From assembly GCF_001421765.1 (NCBI RefSeq), contig NZ_LMLA01000007.1, positions 211,510 to 275,509 of the forward strand: 64,000 bases of DNA. The letters run 5' to 3'. Below the pieces are notes generated by a model. It ran no database searches. It was not told where the DNA came from and saw nothing but the letters and a program-made list of their open reading frames with translations. Of this stretch, positions 45,960 to 56,237 are shown piece after piece. Source of the stretch: Sphingomonas sp. Leaf32 (GTDB lineage: Bacteria > Pseudomonadota > Alphaproteobacteria > Sphingomonadales > Sphingomonadaceae). How positions within the stretch are numbered: position 1 is the first letter of the stretch; every line of letters starts with the position of its first letter. Made by a program: the position numbers and the translations under genes.

Positions 45960-48134
45960 CTACCCGGCACCGCCCCCGGCCAACGCCGCGAGCAGGAGCA
46001 GGGCGACGATGTTGGTGATCTTTATCATCGGGTTGACCGCCGGGCCGGCGGTGTCCTTGTACGGGTCGCCCACCGTGTCGCCGGTGACCGCCGCCTTGTG
46101 CGCCTCGGACCCCTTGCCGCCGTAATTGCCATCCTCGATATATTTCTTGGCATTGTCCCACGCGCCGCCGCCGCTGGTCATCGAGATGGCGACGAACAGG
46201 CCGGAGACGATGACGCCGAGCAGCATCGCGCCCAGCGCCGCGAACCCCTGCGCCTGTCCCGCGACCCATGTCACGATGTAATAGACCGCGACCGGCGAGA
46301 GGACGGGGAGCAGCGAGGGGATAATCATCTCGCGGATCGCGGCGCGCGTCACGATGTCGACGGTACGGCCATAGTTCGGACGGCTGGTGCCGGCCATGAT
46401 GCCCGGATCGTCGCGGAACTGGGCGCGGACATCCTCCACCACCGATCCCGCCGCGCGACCGACCGCGGTCATGCCGAACGCCCCGAACAGATAGGGGAGC
46501 AGCGCGCCCAGCAGCAGCCCGACGATGACGTACGGGTTGGACAGGGAGAAATCGACGGTCAGGTCGGGGAAGAACAGCTTCAGGTCGGTGGTGTAGGCGC
46601 CGAACAGCACTAGGGCGGCAAGCGCGGCGGAGCCGATGGCATAGCCCTTCGTCACCGCCTTGGTCGTGTTGCCGACTGCGTCCAGCGCGTCGGTGCGGTG
46701 GCGGACCTCTTGCGGAAGGTTCGCCATCTCGGCGATGCCGCCGGCATTGTCGGTGACCGGACCATAGGCGTCGAGCGCGACGACCATGCCGGCGAGCGCC
46801 AGCAGGGCGGTGGCGGCGAAGGCGACGCCGATGATCCCGGCGAGCTGGTACGACGCGACCACCGCGACGACGATCACCAGCGTCGGCAGCGCGGTCGATT
46901 CGAGGCTGATCGCGAGGCCTTGGATGACGTTGGTGCCGTGGCCGGTGACGCTGGCCTTCGCGATCGACTTGACCGGGCGATAGGCGGTGCCGGTGTAATA
47001 TTCGGTGATCCACACCAGGGCGGCGGTCACGGCCAGGCCGATCATCATGCACCAGAACAGGTCCATGCCGGTAAAGCTCTGTCCGGCGACGGGAGCCTGA
47101 GCGCCCAGCGCACCCTCGACAGTGAGCGTATCGCCGGCGGGATCGAGGAAGCCGGCCCCGCCGATCACGGCGTTCAGGTCGCCCAGCGCATAGCTGGCGG
47201 CGAAATAGATGGCGGGAACGGCGAGCAGCGCGGTGGTCCAGAACCCCTTGTACAGCGCGCCCATGATCGACTGGCCCTTGCCGAGGCGAACCATATAGGT
47301 GCCGAGGATCGAGGTGACGATGCACACCCCGCCGACGATCAGCGGCAGCGCCATCAGTCGCAGCAGTTCGGCGGGCGGCGCCTGTACCAGCAGCGCGATC
47401 GACACCATGGTCAGGCCGATGGTGACGACATAGGTTTCAAACAGGTCGGCGGCCATGCCCGCGCAATCGCCGACATTGTCGCCGACATTATCGGCGATGA
47501 CGGCAGGGTTGCGGGGGTCGTCCTCCGGGATGCCGGCCTCGACCTTGCCCACCAGATCGGCGCCGACGTCCGCCGCCTTGGTGAAGATGCCGCCGCCCAG
47601 CCGCGCGAAGATCGAGATCAGCGAGGCGCCGAAGGCCAGCGCGGTCAGCGCCTCGATCACTTCGCGGTCGCCGGGACCATGGCCGGCAATGGCGACGAGG
47701 TACCAGAAGATGCCGGCGATCGCGAACAGGCCGAGGCCCGCGACCAGCATCCCGGTGATCGCGCCCGATCGGAACGCCATGGTCAGGCCGCCCTGCAACG
47801 AACCCCGCGCGGCCTCCGCCGTGCGGACGTTGGCGCGGACTGAAATCTCCATCCCGACATAGCCTGCCACGCCCGACAGCACCGCGCCGATAACGAAGCC
47901 GACGGTGGACAGCGCGCCCAGCGTCGGGAACAGGATGATGGCGACGATCACGCCGACGATGGCGATGGTGCGGTACTGGCGGCCGAGATACGCCTTGGCC
48001 CCTTCCTGAATGGCGGCGGCGATGTCCTGCATCCGCGCGTCGCCGGCCGGTGCGCGCAGCACCTGCATACTGGTGAAGATGCCGTAGAGTATGGCCAACG
48101 CGGCACATGCCATGGCCAGATAGACGATCGTCAT
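45960..48134 (-). CDS. hppA: K+-insensitive pyrophosphate-energised proton pump
   Basis: The 724-residue membrane protein has about 16 hydrophobic segments and the catalytic motifs [22 protein letters not shown] and, near the end, [12 protein letters not shown]. Residue 492 is Lys in [10 protein letters not shown], the position that is Lys in K+-independent and Ala in K+-dependent enzymes; the nearby Thr agrees. It couples PPi hydrolysis to proton export. ATG 48134 follows AGGAGGGG. It sits downstream of thiL. Confidence 0.97.
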   Translation of the reverse strand: MTIVYLAMACAALAILYGIFTSMQVLRAPAGDARMQDIAAAIQEGAKAYLGRQYRTIAIVGVIVAIILFPTLGALSTVGFVIGAVLSGVAGYVGMEISVRANVRTAEAARGSLQGGLTMAFRSGAITGMLVAGLGLFAIAGIFWYLVAIAGHGPGDREVIEALTALAFGASLISIFARLGGGIFTKAADVGADLVGKVEAGIPEDDPRNPAVIADNVGDNVGDCAGMAADLFETYVVTIGLTMVSIALLVQAPPAELLRLMALPLIVGGVCIVTSILGTYMVRLGKGQSIMGALYKGFWTTALLAVPAIYFAASYALGDLNAVIGGAGFLDPAGDTLTVEGALGAQAPVAGQSFTGMDLFWCMMIGLAVTAALVWITEYYTGTAYRPVKSIAKASVTGHGTNVIQGLAISLESTALPTLVIVVAVVASYQLAGIIGVAFAATALLALAGMVVALDAYGPVTDNAGGIAEMANLPQEVRHRTDALDAVGNTTKAVTKGYAIGSAALAALVLFGAYTTDLKLFFPDLTVDFSLSNPYVIVGLLLGALLPYLFGAFGMTAVGRAAGSVVEDVRAQFRDDPGIMAGTSRPNYGRTVDIVTRAAIREMIIPSLLPVLSPVAVYYIVTWVAGQAQGFAALGAMLLGVIVSGLFVAISMTSGGGAWDNAKKYIEDGNYGGKGSEAHKAAVTGDTVGDPYKDTAGPAVNPMIKITNIVALLLLAALAGGGAG

Positions 48135-48256
48135 CCGCAAACCCCTCCTGAACGGGGCCGCCCGGCTGTCTCGTCGGGTCGATGCCCTTGATGGGGCGCA
48201 GCTTATGCCGATGGGCGGGGGGTGCAACCCCAAATCCTGCCCGTGCCGGGGAGGAT

Positions 48257-49132
48257 TTAGTGCTGGTAGCCGAGGCGGTCGGGCAGGGGGATGGGACGGC
48301 CGCCGTCGAGCAGCGTCAGCCCTTTGCCTGACGCGAACGTGCCGATGCGGGTGGCGGCGACCGGCGGCTGGGTGTCGCAGGCGAAGAGCAACTCGTAATC
48401 GTCGCCGGCCGTCGCGGCGGTCAGGGCGTCGTGGCCGAATGCCTCGAGGTCGTCCGACAGCGGCACCAGCGCGAGGTCGATCGTCACCGCAAGGCCGCTG
48501 GCCGCCGCCATCCGCCGTGCGTCGATCAGCAGGCCGTCGGACACATCCATCATCGCGTGAGCGACTGGAGCCAGGACCTGTCCTTCGGCAAGGCGCGGGG
48601 TCGGACGGCGATAGCGCGCGAGCAGGCTGGGCGGTCCCGCCGCTCCTTGCGCGATGGCGAGGCCCGCGCCGGCATCGCCGACCGTGCCGGTTATCCACAG
48701 GCCGTCCCCGACGCGCGCGCCGTCGCGACGCGGCGCATGGGCGCTGCGGCCGATCGCGGTCAGCGACAGGATGCGCGGGGCCTGCGGGGGCAGCTTCACC
48801 GTGTCGCCGCCGAGCAGCGGGCAGTCGTAGGTGCGCAACACGTCGTCGAGGCCGGTCAGGAAGGCGCGGTCCCATGCGTCGTCGCCGATCGGATAGCCGA
48901 GCATCACCCCGACCGGCACCGCGCCCTTGGCGGCGAGGTCGGACAGGTTGGTCGCGACCAGTTTCCACGCGACGTCGGCGGGCGGGTCGAGGGCAAGGAA
49001 ATGCACCCCCGCAACCAGCAGGTCCTTGGTGAGTACGAGGTCGCCCAGATGCGCGGCGTCGTCGCTGAGGCCGTGTGCCCCGGCGTGAAGCGGCAGGCGG
49101 CGCAGCGCGGCGAGGAAGTCGGCTTCGGTCAC
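48257..49132 (-). CDS. thiL: Thiamine-monophosphate kinase
   Basis: The 291-residue protein shows [41 protein letters not shown] and AGDDYELLF in the order expected for ThiL, which makes thiamine diphosphate. The best start is GTG 49132, which overlaps the stop of the upstream DUF2332 gene (GTGA). GTG 49147 would add five residues. Confidence 0.94.
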   Translation of the reverse strand: MTEADFLAALRRLPLHAGAHGLSDDAAHLGDLVLTKDLLVAGVHFLALDPPADVAWKLVATNLSDLAAKGAVPVGVMLGYPIGDDAWDRAFLTGLDDVLRTYDCPLLGGDTVKLPPQAPRILSLTAIGRSAHAPRRDGARVGDGLWITGTVGDAGAGLAIAQGAAGPPSLLARYRRPTPRLAEGQVLAPVAHAMMDVSDGLLIDARRMAAASGLAVTIDLALVPLSDDLEAFGHDALTAATAGDDYELLFACDTQPPVAATRIGTFASGKGLTLLDGGRPIPLPDRLGYQH

Positions 49133-50160
49133 CCGCCCGCGATCCACGCGCCATGGGCATGGGCGGTGGCGAGCATCCGGGGCGTGCCGTGGCCGGGCCA
49201 GCTCTGCACGATCAGTTCCTGCCGCTGCAATACGCGGTCCGGCTCCATCCGGACCCAGGCGAGCGGGCGGTCTGGCGTGGCATGGGCGGCGGCGGCCTCC
49301 ATCATCGCGGTGATCGCCGCGCGGCGATCGTCACCCAGATATTGCCAGACGACTGAGTGCATCAGGACGCGGGTGATGCCCGCCGCCTGCGGTTCGGACA
49401 GGCGTTCGCGGAGCCAGTTGACCGCGTCGCCCTGCACCAGATCGACCGGCCGGGCGCGCTGCATCTGGGTGGCGGCGGTCAGGCGTGCCTGCCGCTCGGG
49501 CTGGTCGGCCCAGATATAGCCGGCGAGGCGGGTGGCGACCGCAGGATATGTCGCGTCGAGCGGCTGGATGTCGACGCCGCGTACCCGTTCGATGCGCAGC
49601 GGCTCGGGCGGTGGCGGTGCGCCGCGCCAGTCGGGACGGATCGTGACCGGCGCGTCGGGTGGGCCGACCGTCACCCCGCCCAGATCGAAGCGATAGCGGT
49701 CGATCAGGAGGTTCAGCCCGGCGCTCGACCCGATCTCCAGCAACTCGACCGCCGGACCATGGCGCGCCGCGACGGCGAGCAGCCCGGCCATGAGCACGCC
49801 CGATCGCATCGGTTCGTTGGTCTGCGGCGGACCGTCGAGCCAGGGCAGCAGCGCGGCGTCATGATCGGTCAGCACGCGGGCGAGGATCGCTGGCGCGTCG
49901 CCCTCCCCGGCGAACAGCGTGGTCAGGCCGGGATCGACGCCGGTGCGCGCCAGTGCGTGCAGCCCGCCGACCAGCCGCAGCGGCAACGCGTCGGGGATCG
50001 GTTCGCCCGGCCAGTCGAGCGTCCGTCGCCCGGTGTCGCTGTCGCGGGTCAGCGCATCGGCGAGCGCGGCGCAGACGCTCGCGGTGATCGGTGCGTCCAT
50101 CGCCGCGCAGAACGCGGCCTGCTGGCGAAAGGCTTCGCGATTCGTCGGTTCGTCGGCCAT
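49129..50160 (-). CDS. DUF2332-family protein with methyltransferase-like fold
   Basis: The 343-residue protein matches DUF2332. It has [17 protein letters not shown], similar to a SAM-binding glycine-rich loop, [10 protein letters not shown], and [11 protein letters not shown]. The function of the family is not established. It is coupled to thiL by a GTGA overlap and diverges from hisG across 50 bp. Confidence 0.8.
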   Translation of the reverse strand: MADEPTNREAFRQQAAFCAAMDAPITASVCAALADALTRDSDTGRRTLDWPGEPIPDALPLRLVGGLHALARTGVDPGLTTLFAGEGDAPAILARVLTDHDAALLPWLDGPPQTNEPMRSGVLMAGLLAVAARHGPAVELLEIGSSAGLNLLIDRYRFDLGGVTVGPPDAPVTIRPDWRGAPPPPEPLRIERVRGVDIQPLDATYPAVATRLAGYIWADQPERQARLTAATQMQRARPVDLVQGDAVNWLRERLSEPQAAGITRVLMHSVVWQYLGDDRRAAITAMMEAAAAHATPDRPLAWVRMEPDRVLQRQELIVQSWPGHGTPRMLATAHAHGAWIAGG

Positions 50161-50210
50161 GGGCCGCGTGTTGCGCCCGCCGTGCGCCCCAAGTAAAGCC
50201 CGGCGTGCCC

Positions 50211-50861
50211 ATGACCGATCCCATCATCATCGCCGTGCCCAAGGGGCGTATCCTCGACGAAGCCATGCCGCTGCTCGCGCGGGCCGGCATCGTGCCCGAA
50301 GCGGCGTTCCGCGATCCCGACAGCCGGGCGCTGCGCTTCCGCACCGACCGCGCCGACATCGACCTGATCCGGGTGCGCGCCTTCGACGTGGCGACGTTCG
50401 TGGCGCATGGCGCGGCGCAGCTGGGCATCGTCGGGTCGGACGTGCTGGCCGAGTTCGACTATTCGGAACTGTACGCGCCGGTCGACCTGAAGATCGGGCA
50501 TTGCCGTATCTCGGTCGCGGAACCGGCCGGCATGGCCGCGACCGACGATCCGCGCGGGTGGAGCCATGTGCGCATCGCCACCAAATATCCGCATACCACC
50601 CAGCGCCACTTCGCCGCGCGGGGCGTTCAGGCGGAGTGCGTGAAGTTGAACGGCGCGATGGAACTGGCCCCGGTGCTGGGGCTGGCGCCGCGCATCGTCG
50701 ACTTGGTGTCGTCGGGACGGACGCTGAAGGAGAATGGCCTGGTGGAAGTCGAAACCATCGCCGAGGTGACGTCGCGGCTGGTCGTCAATCGCGCGGCGTT
50801 CAAGACGCGCGAACAGGTCGTGCCGCTGGTCGATGCGTTCCGCCGGGCGGTGGCGGCATGA
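50211..50861 (+). CDS. hisG: ATP phosphoribosyltransferase, short form
   Basis: The 216-residue protein is the short HisG: it has [25 protein letters not shown] and [12 protein letters not shown], but lacks the C-terminal regulatory domain. Short forms need HisZ, which is not in this window. It catalyses the first step of histidine synthesis. ATG 50211; the stop overlaps hisD (ATGA). Confidence 0.96.
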   Translation: MTDPIIIAVPKGRILDEAMPLLARAGIVPEAAFRDPDSRALRFRTDRADIDLIRVRAFDVATFVAHGAAQLGIVGSDVLAEFDYSELYAPVDLKIGHCRISVAEPAGMAATDDPRGWSHVRIATKYPHTTQRHFAARGVQAECVKLNGAMELAPVLGLAPRIVDLVSSGRTLKENGLVEVETIAEVTSRLVVNRAAFKTREQVVPLVDAFRRAVAA

Positions 50862-52159
50862 TCCGGCTGGATGCGGGCGCGGCGGGGTTCGCCGCCGACT
50901 TCGCCGCGTTGGTCGATGCCCGGCGCGAGGCGGACAGCGATGTGGCGCGTGACGTCACCGCAATCCTGCGCGCGGTGCGCGACGATGGCGACGCGGCGGT
51001 CAGGGCCTTTACCGAGAAGTTCGACGGGCACGATCCGGACGCGACCGGATGGCGGATCGAGCGGGCGACGTGCGAGGCGGCGCTGGCCGGGCTGGAGCCC
51101 GAATTGCGGGCGGCGCTGGAATTGGCGCACGACCGGATCGTCGCCTATCATGCCAAGCAGCGGCCCGAGGATCGCGACGAGGTCGACGCCGACGGCGTGC
51201 GGCTGGGCGCGCGGTGGAGCGCGGTCGCGGCGGCGGGGGTCTATGTCCCCGGCGGACGGGCGGCATACCCATCGTCGGTGCTGATGAACGTCGTGCCGGC
51301 CAAGGTCGCCGGGGTCGAGCGGATCGTGATGGTGACGCCGACGCCGAAGGGCGAAGTGAATCCGCTGGTCCTCGCCGCCGCCGCGCTGGCGGGGGTGGAC
51401 GAGGTGTGGCGGATCGGCGGGGCGCAGGCCATCGCCGCGCTCGCCTATGGCACCGACCGGATCAGGCCGGTCGATGTCGTCACCGGGCCGGGCAATGCCT
51501 GGGTCGCGGAGGCCAAGCGGCAATTGTACGGCGTCGTCGGCATCGACATGGTGGCGGGACCATCGGAGATCGTGGTGGTCGCCGACGGGCAGAATGATCC
51601 GGAATGGATCGCCGCCGACCTGCTCAGCCAGGCCGAGCATGACCCGACCAGCCAGTCGATCCTGTTCACCGACGATGCGGGTTTCGCCGATGCGGTGGCG
51701 GAAGCCGTCGACCGGCAGATCGCCGAGCTGGCCACCGGACAGGTGGCGCGGGCGAGCTGGGATGCGAACGGGGCGATCGTGATCGTGCCGACGCTGGTTG
51801 ATGCGATCCCGCTGGTCGATCGACTGGCGCCCGAACATCTGGAACTGGCGGTCGCGGACCCTGAACCTTTGTTCAAGGCGGTGCGCCATGCCGGGTCGGT
51901 GTTCCTCGGCCGCTATACGCCCGAAGCGGTCGGCGATTATGTCGCGGGACCGAACCATGTGCTGCCGACCGGACGGCGGGCGCGGTTCGCGTCGGGGCTG
52001 TCGGTGCTGGATTACATGAAGCGCACCAGTTTCCTGGGGCTGGACGCGACGGCGCTGGCGAAGATCGGGCCGGCGGCGGTGACGCTGGCCGGGGCCGAGG
52101 GGTTGCCGGCGCACGCGAGGTCGGTGGCGATCCGGTTGGGCGCGCCGGACCAGGCGTAG
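50858..52159 (+). CDS. hisD: Histidinol dehydrogenase
   Basis: The 433-residue protein has the zinc enzyme motifs [38 protein letters not shown] and [12 protein letters not shown], with APEHLEL near the end. It catalyses the last two steps of histidine synthesis. It is coupled to hisG (ATGA at 50858). Confidence 0.97.
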   Translation: MIRLDAGAAGFAADFAALVDARREADSDVARDVTAILRAVRDDGDAAVRAFTEKFDGHDPDATGWRIERATCEAALAGLEPELRAALELAHDRIVAYHAKQRPEDRDEVDADGVRLGARWSAVAAAGVYVPGGRAAYPSSVLMNVVPAKVAGVERIVMVTPTPKGEVNPLVLAAAALAGVDEVWRIGGAQAIAALAYGTDRIRPVDVVTGPGNAWVAEAKRQLYGVVGIDMVAGPSEIVVVADGQNDPEWIAADLLSQAEHDPTSQSILFTDDAGFADAVAEAVDRQIAELATGQVARASWDANGAIVIVPTLVDAIPLVDRLAPEHLELAVADPEPLFKAVRHAGSVFLGRYTPEAVGDYVAGPNHVLPTGRRARFASGLSVLDYMKRTSFLGLDATALAKIGPAAVTLAGAEGLPAHARSVAIRLGAPDQA

Positions 52160-52219
52160 CGGAGCTGCGCCAAGCCGTAACAGGCGCGTCCGGCCGGTGG
52201 CGCTGGCAGCGCCATCCGA

Positions 52220-52242
52220 CGCCACGGGCTTTGCCCGTGGCG
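52220..52242. repeat. Perfect hairpin after hisD
   Basis: CGCCACGGGC (52220-52229) pairs fully with GCCCGTGGCG (52233-52242) around a TTT loop, 61 bp after the hisD stop. It could slow or end hisGD transcription, but it has no T-run. Confidence 0.6.
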
Positions 52243-52312
52243 GGCTTAGGTCGGGGCTTTCGGTTGCCGCAGGCCTACCTACCCCCCCGCTCCCTTGTCG
52301 GGGAGGGGAGTA

Positions 52313-52345
52313 TTTTCGCCCCAAAGTTCACGAAGTTCACACTCG
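52313..52345 (+). repeat. 33-bp direct repeat, copy A
   Basis: It nearly matches 52468-52500 (period 155 bp, three mismatches or fewer). Each copy contains AAGTTCAC twice in tandem and ends ACACTCG. Confidence 0.75.
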
Positions 52346-52467
52346 CCACACATTTCAAATGCGCGTCGCCCCAGCGTAGGCCGGGGCCTTTTGCGGCGAG
52401 GAGGGCGCTTCGTTACCGGGAGATCCCAGCCTTCGCTGGGATGACGTTCGAGGCGGCGGGCGACCAG

Positions 52468-52500
52468 CTTTCGCGCCAAAGTTCACAAAGTTCACACTCG
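52468..52500 (+). repeat. 33-bp direct repeat, copy B
   Basis: This is the partner of 52313-52345. The two copies flank a GC-rich stretch with two palindromes. Confidence 0.75.
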
Positions 52501-52642
52501 TGCGCAATTCGCGCGCCGGGTGGATCGGGGCGTGCGGCGGGCGGACGGTTCAAAGAGCTTGGGGCGATGCTGGCACGGAGCGGGCATGTAGGAAAGCGGC
52601 CCCTCGACTTGGCCCCCAAGGTGGGTCTATGGGGCGGCGCTT

Positions 52643-53110
52643 ATGACCAGCAAGAATTCCCGTCCGCGCGGCGCCCGTCAGGCCCGCGCCGCCGCCCGGT
52701 TGGCCGCCGTCCAGGCGCTGTACCAGCATGAGATGGAAGCGACGCCGATCCCGGCGCTGCTCCACGAATTTCACCAGCACCGGCTGGGCGCGACGATCGA
52801 GGACGTCGAATATGCCGAGGCCGACGTCCATTTCTTCGACGATGTGGTCAAGGGCGTCGATGCCCGCCGCGAAGAGATCGACGCGCTGATTTCGACCAAG
52901 CTGTCGAGCGGATGGACCATCGACCGGCTGGACAAGCCGATGCGCCAGATCCTGCGCGCGGGCACGTACGAGTTGCTGGCGCGGGTCGATGTGCCGGTGG
53001 CGGCGGTCATCAGCGAATATCTTGACGTGGCCGATGCGTTCTATGACCGGCGCGAGAAGGGGTTCGTGAACGGGCTGCTCGATTCGGTGGCGAAGCAGGT
53101 TCGGGCGTAG
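52643..53110 (+). CDS. nusB: Transcription antitermination factor NusB
   Basis: The 155-residue protein shows ARLAAVQALYQHEM, the DxxVKGV region, RLDKPMRQILRAGTYELLA and VISEYLDVADAF, diagnostic of NusB, which assembles on boxA for rRNA antitermination. ATG 52643; the ribosome site is weak. Gene order hisG-hisD-nusB is common in sphingomonads. Confidence 0.95.
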   Translation: MTSKNSRPRGARQARAAARLAAVQALYQHEMEATPIPALLHEFHQHRLGATIEDVEYAEADVHFFDDVVKGVDARREEIDALISTKLSSGWTIDRLDKPMRQILRAGTYELLARVDVPVAAVISEYLDVADAFYDRREKGFVNGLLDSVAKQVRA

Positions 53111-53189
53111 ATTCGTCCGGCCCCTCCCTTCCGTCCTTTTGCTTCGAGTGCAGGTTCGAGCCTATCGAGGAGGGGGTGCCCCACGCGGG

Positions 53190-53227
53190 CCGTTCTCGAC
53201 AAGCTCGAAGCTGCTCGAAACGAACGG
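53190..53227. repeat. Degenerate half copy of the palindromic repeat
   Basis: TTCTCGACAAGCTCGAAGC, then TGCTCGAAACGAACGGGG, resembles one diverged repeat arm. It lies in the 289-bp gap 53111-53399 between nusB and the hydrolase gene, which holds no gene. Confidence 0.45.
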
Positions 53228-53267
53228 GGCGGGTGTGGGTGCAGGGAAGGGGTGTACCTACCGCCAT

Positions 53268-53383
53268 CCCGTTCGTCCTGAGTAGCCACTGAGCCTGTCG
53301 AAGGGGCGTATCGAAGGACCCGCGCCGAGGATGCTTCGATACGGGCCTTCGACTTCGCTCAGTCCCTACTCAGCACGAACGGG
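53268..53383. repeat. Palindromic dispersed repeat, copy 2 (two arms)
   Basis: The left arm (53268-53315) and right arm (53335-53383) are imperfect inverted copies of about 48 bp around a 19-bp loop. Key blocks are CGTTCGTCCTGAGTAGC, ACTGAGCCTGTCGAAGG and CGTATCGAA. It lies between nusB and the convergent hydrolase gene. Confidence 0.85.
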
Positions 53384-53399
53384 TGGGTGGCGCGCTGCC

Positions 53400-54311
53400 T
53401 CACCCAGCACAAACGGTGGAGGCTTCGGGATGCGTAGTGAGCCACCCCCGGATCGCCCGATTCACCGCCTCCGGCGCCTCCCACGGCACGAAATGCCCGG
53501 CCTCGACCTCCACCACCGTCAGGACGGGCACATACTCGCCCAATCCTGCCAATTGCACCGGCAACAACGCCTGATCCTGCGTGCCCCAGATCACCAGCGT
53601 CGGCTGCGTCACCGGCGGGAAGGGGGCGTCGAGCCAGGCCGGGCGTGCCGGCGTTTCGCCCGGCGCGGGTACGACGATCGACGAGGCGCGATACCAGTTG
53701 AGCATTGCGGTCATCGCGCCGGGATTGGCCCATTCGGTCAGATAGGCCGCCTTGTCCTCGCCCGCGATGGTGCGGGTGACGAACTTGGCGAAGCCGGTCG
53801 CGAAGAAGCGTTCCAGCCCGGCGCCGACCAGCCCCTGGTCCAGCGCGGTGTCGCGGAAGCGGGTCATATACTGGCTGGCGGCGCGCTGATCCGGGTCGTC
53901 GAACAGCGAGCGTTGAAAGATCAGCGGATGCGGCGCGTTCAGGATGACCAGCCGTTCGATCCGGTCGGGATGGTTGAGCGCCGCCATCCACGCGATCGCG
54001 CCGCCCCAGTCATGCCCGACCAAGGTGAAGCGATCGATGTCCAGCGCATCGGCCAGCGCGATCAGGTCGGCGACCGGTTTGGCCGGCGCATAGTCCGCGA
54101 CCGCCGGCGGCTTGTCCGACCCGGCATAGCCGCGCTGGTCGGGGGCGACGACATAGTGATCGCGGGCGAATTCGGACAGTTGATGCCGCCACGTCCGGTG
54201 CGATTCGGGAAAGCCGTGGAGGAAGATCATCGCCGGCCGCGTGCGCTTCCCCGCCACCGCCACGTCGAGCGACACGCCGGTCGACAAGGCGATGCGGGTG
54301 AGGGGGGTCAT
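53400..54311 (-). CDS. Alpha/beta hydrolase, epoxide hydrolase/dehalogenase-like
   Basis: The 303-residue protein has the oxyanion motif LHGFPES (31-37), DQRGYAGSDKP, and an Asp nucleophile D101 in GHDWGG, typical of epoxide hydrolases and fluoroacetate-type dehalogenases rather than Ser esterases. The late acid is in WGTQD and the His in EAGHFVPWE. The substrate is unknown. The ATG overlaps the pirin stop (ATGA at 54308-54311). The last codons run into DNA resembling the end of the nearby palindromic repeat, so the C-terminal tail may be repeat-derived. Confidence 0.9.
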   Translation of the reverse strand: MTPLTRIALSTGVSLDVAVAGKRTRPAMIFLHGFPESHRTWRHQLSEFARDHYVVAPDQRGYAGSDKPPAVADYAPAKPVADLIALADALDIDRFTLVGHDWGGAIAWMAALNHPDRIERLVILNAPHPLIFQRSLFDDPDQRAASQYMTRFRDTALDQGLVGAGLERFFATGFAKFVTRTIAGEDKAAYLTEWANPGAMTAMLNWYRASSIVVPAPGETPARPAWLDAPFPPVTQPTLVIWGTQDQALLPVQLAGLGEYVPVLTVVEVEAGHFVPWEAPEAVNRAIRGWLTTHPEASTVCAG

Positions 54312-55210
54312 GGGTAGCTGACCGTCTTCGGCACTTCGGGGATGGGGATGAACTCCTCGGCATCGCCCGGCACCTTGGGGAAATTGCCCGCCTTCCAGTC
54401 GGCCTTCGCCTGGTCGATGCGGTCGCGGCGCGACGAGACGAAGTTCCACCAGACGAAGCGGGGGGTCGTGAACGCCTCCCCGCCGCACAGCATCACCCGT
54501 GCGCCGCCGGACGATCGCAGCGTGGCGGCGATGCCGGGGCGCAGGACGTAGAGCGTCATCGGTTCGAGCGGCACGCCGTCCAGCGCCGCGTCGCCATGCG
54601 TCAGGTAGAGCGCGCGTTCGTCGGCCCCCGCGTCGATCGGGATCGCGCCGCCACCCTCCAGCACGATGTCGGCATAGATGGTCGCGGCATATTGGGTGGT
54701 GGGGGCGGAGACGCCCCACAGGTCGCCCATGACCACGCGCGCGGTGGCGCCGCTGGCGGAGACGATCGGCAGCTTGGCGGCTTCGACATGTTCGAACGCC
54801 GGGTCCATTTCCTCCCGGTCCTCGGGCACCGCCAGCCACGTCTGGATACCCGACAGCAGCGGGCCGCCGGCGCGTTCGTCCGCCGGCGATCGTTCGGAAT
54901 GGACGATGCCATGGCCCGCAGTCATCAGGTTGACCGCGCCGGGTTCGATCCGGGCATAGGTGCCCAGCGAATCGCGATGGTCGATCGCCCCGCCGAACAG
55001 ATAGGTGACGGTGGCGAGGTTGATGTGCGGATGCGGGCGGACGTCGATGCCCTGTCCGGGGTCCAGCTCGGCCGGACCCATCTGGTCGAAGAAGATGAAC
55101 GGGCCGACCATCGTCCGCGTCCGGGTCGGTAGCGTCCGATGCACCTTGAACCCGCCCAGATCGTGGGTCACCGGCTGGATCGTCTGCAGGAAGAAACGGT
55201 CGTTTTCCAT
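54308..55210 (-). CDS. Pirin-family protein (bicupin)
   Basis: The 300-residue protein has the pirin N-terminal cupin motif FDQMGPAEL, VRPHPHINLATVTYLF with two metal-binding His, MTAGHGIVHSER, and a C-terminal cupin ending before an FVWWNFVSS segment. Pirins bind iron; some act as quercetinases or redox-sensitive regulators. It is coupled to both neighbours (TGATG with the GST, ATGA with the hydrolase). Confidence 0.92.
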   Translation of the reverse strand: MENDRFFLQTIQPVTHDLGGFKVHRTLPTRTRTMVGPFIFFDQMGPAELDPGQGIDVRPHPHINLATVTYLFGGAIDHRDSLGTYARIEPGAVNLMTAGHGIVHSERSPADERAGGPLLSGIQTWLAVPEDREEMDPAFEHVEAAKLPIVSASGATARVVMGDLWGVSAPTTQYAATIYADIVLEGGGAIPIDAGADERALYLTHGDAALDGVPLEPMTLYVLRPGIAATLRSSGGARVMLCGGEAFTTPRFVWWNFVSSRRDRIDQAKADWKAGNFPKVPGDAEEFIPIPEVPKTVSYP

Positions 55211-55914
55211 CAGTCGGCGTCCAGTTCGGGATAATGGCGGAAGATGCCGTCGGTGTTGAACGCGATCCGGCGGTCGCTGGCAAGATAGGCGGCGATGCCC
55301 GGCAGTTCCGCCACGCGGTCGCGAAGGGCGATCAGGCGGGGCAGGTCGCGCGCCAGCGTCGCCATCCGCCGGGGAAAGGCATAGCGCAGCCCCTCGACGA
55401 TCTGGAACAGCGAGGTATCGACATAGGTCCAGCGATGGTCGATCGCCCATGGCCCATCATGTTCGCCGATCAGCGTGTCGAAATAGCGCAGATATCTGGG
55501 CAGGCGTTCCTTCAGGAACTGCTGCGCGGTGCGCGCCGCCTCCGGCCGCTGTTCGTCATAATAAGCGGACATCGCGACCGGGTGATGCACGGCGTGCACT
55601 TCGTTCACCAGATCGGCGATGGTCAGCTGCCACTGGTTCGACCATTGCCGGTCGCGGATGCTGGACAGGGCAAGGCCGTGGCGTTCGCCCAGATATTGCA
55701 GGATGTTGGCGACCTGCGCGATGCGCAGCCCGTCGAATTCGAGGAACGGCGGGGCAAAGGGCGCGCGCGGGATGCGGGCTAGATGGCGCTGCATCGCCTC
55801 CACCCCCTCCACCCGTGCACAGTCGCGATAATCGATGCCGGCGGCCTCCATCGGCAGGCGGATGAACTCTCCGCGTCCCTGAATGGTCGGCCAGTACCAG
55901 AGGTCATAGATCAA
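55210..55914 (-). CDS. Glutathione S-transferase family protein
   Basis: The 234-residue protein has a thioredoxin-like GST N-domain (YDLWYWPTIQGRGEFIRLPME, then APPFLEFDGLRIAQVANILQYL) and an all-helical C-domain. The Tyr/Trp-rich start resembles eukaryote-like sigma-type GSTs. The start is TTG 55914, overlapping the bolA stop (TTGA). It belongs to the bolA-GST-pirin-hydrolase operon. Confidence 0.85.
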   Translation of the reverse strand: MIYDLWYWPTIQGRGEFIRLPMEAAGIDYRDCARVEGVEAMQRHLARIPRAPFAPPFLEFDGLRIAQVANILQYLGERHGLALSSIRDRQWSNQWQLTIADLVNEVHAVHHPVAMSAYYDEQRPEAARTAQQFLKERLPRYLRYFDTLIGEHDGPWAIDHRWTYVDTSLFQIVEGLRYAFPRRMATLARDLPRLIALRDRVAELPGIAAYLASDRRIAFNTDGIFRHYPELDAD

Positions 55915-56201
55915 TCGCTGTCTCCAGGGGCGCGGGCGCGGATCGCCAGCGCGTGAATGCGGGTCGCCAGCAGGTCGGCCAGCGCACGGTTCACCAGCCG
56001 CTGCCGCGCGACGCGCGACTGGCCGGTGAAGGCGTCGGCGACGATGTCGACCGAGAAATGGGTTTCGCCGGTGCCGTCGTCGCCCATATGGCCAGCGTGA
56101 TGATGGCTGTCGTTGGTCACGGTCAGCCGGGCAGGCGAAAGGGCTTCGCGCAGGCGGACGTCGATCAGCGTGGCGAGCGGCATGGTAGCGGTGTCGGTCA
56201 T
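55911..56201 (-). CDS. BolA-family protein
   Basis: The 96-residue protein has the BolA pattern VTNDSHHHAGHMGDDGTGETHFSVDIVADAF, then RVARQRLVNRALADLL. BolA proteins pair with monothiol glutaredoxins in iron-sulfur handling. ATG 56201; it diverges from the DnaJ-domain gene by 36 bp. Confidence 0.92.
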   Translation of the reverse strand: MTDTATMPLATLIDVRLREALSPARLTVTNDSHHHAGHMGDDGTGETHFSVDIVADAFTGQSRVARQRLVNRALADLLATRIHALAIRARAPGDSD

Positions 56202-56237
56202 TCGACCTATATAACGCGTTTTGCCAAAGGGAGTCGC

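Larger units (their letters stand above)
52160..52642. other. 483-bp gene-free, repeat- and hairpin-rich region between hisD and nusB
   Basis: I see no convincing gene here. It holds a perfect hairpin at 52220-52242, a GC-rich palindrome at about 52368-52387, another (ATCCCAGC, loop CTTC, GCTGGGAT) at 52423-52442, and two 33-bp direct repeats. These palindromes look like dispersed intergenic elements rather than classical terminators, as no T-run follows. The nusB promoter presumably lies near the right end. Confidence 0.6.
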
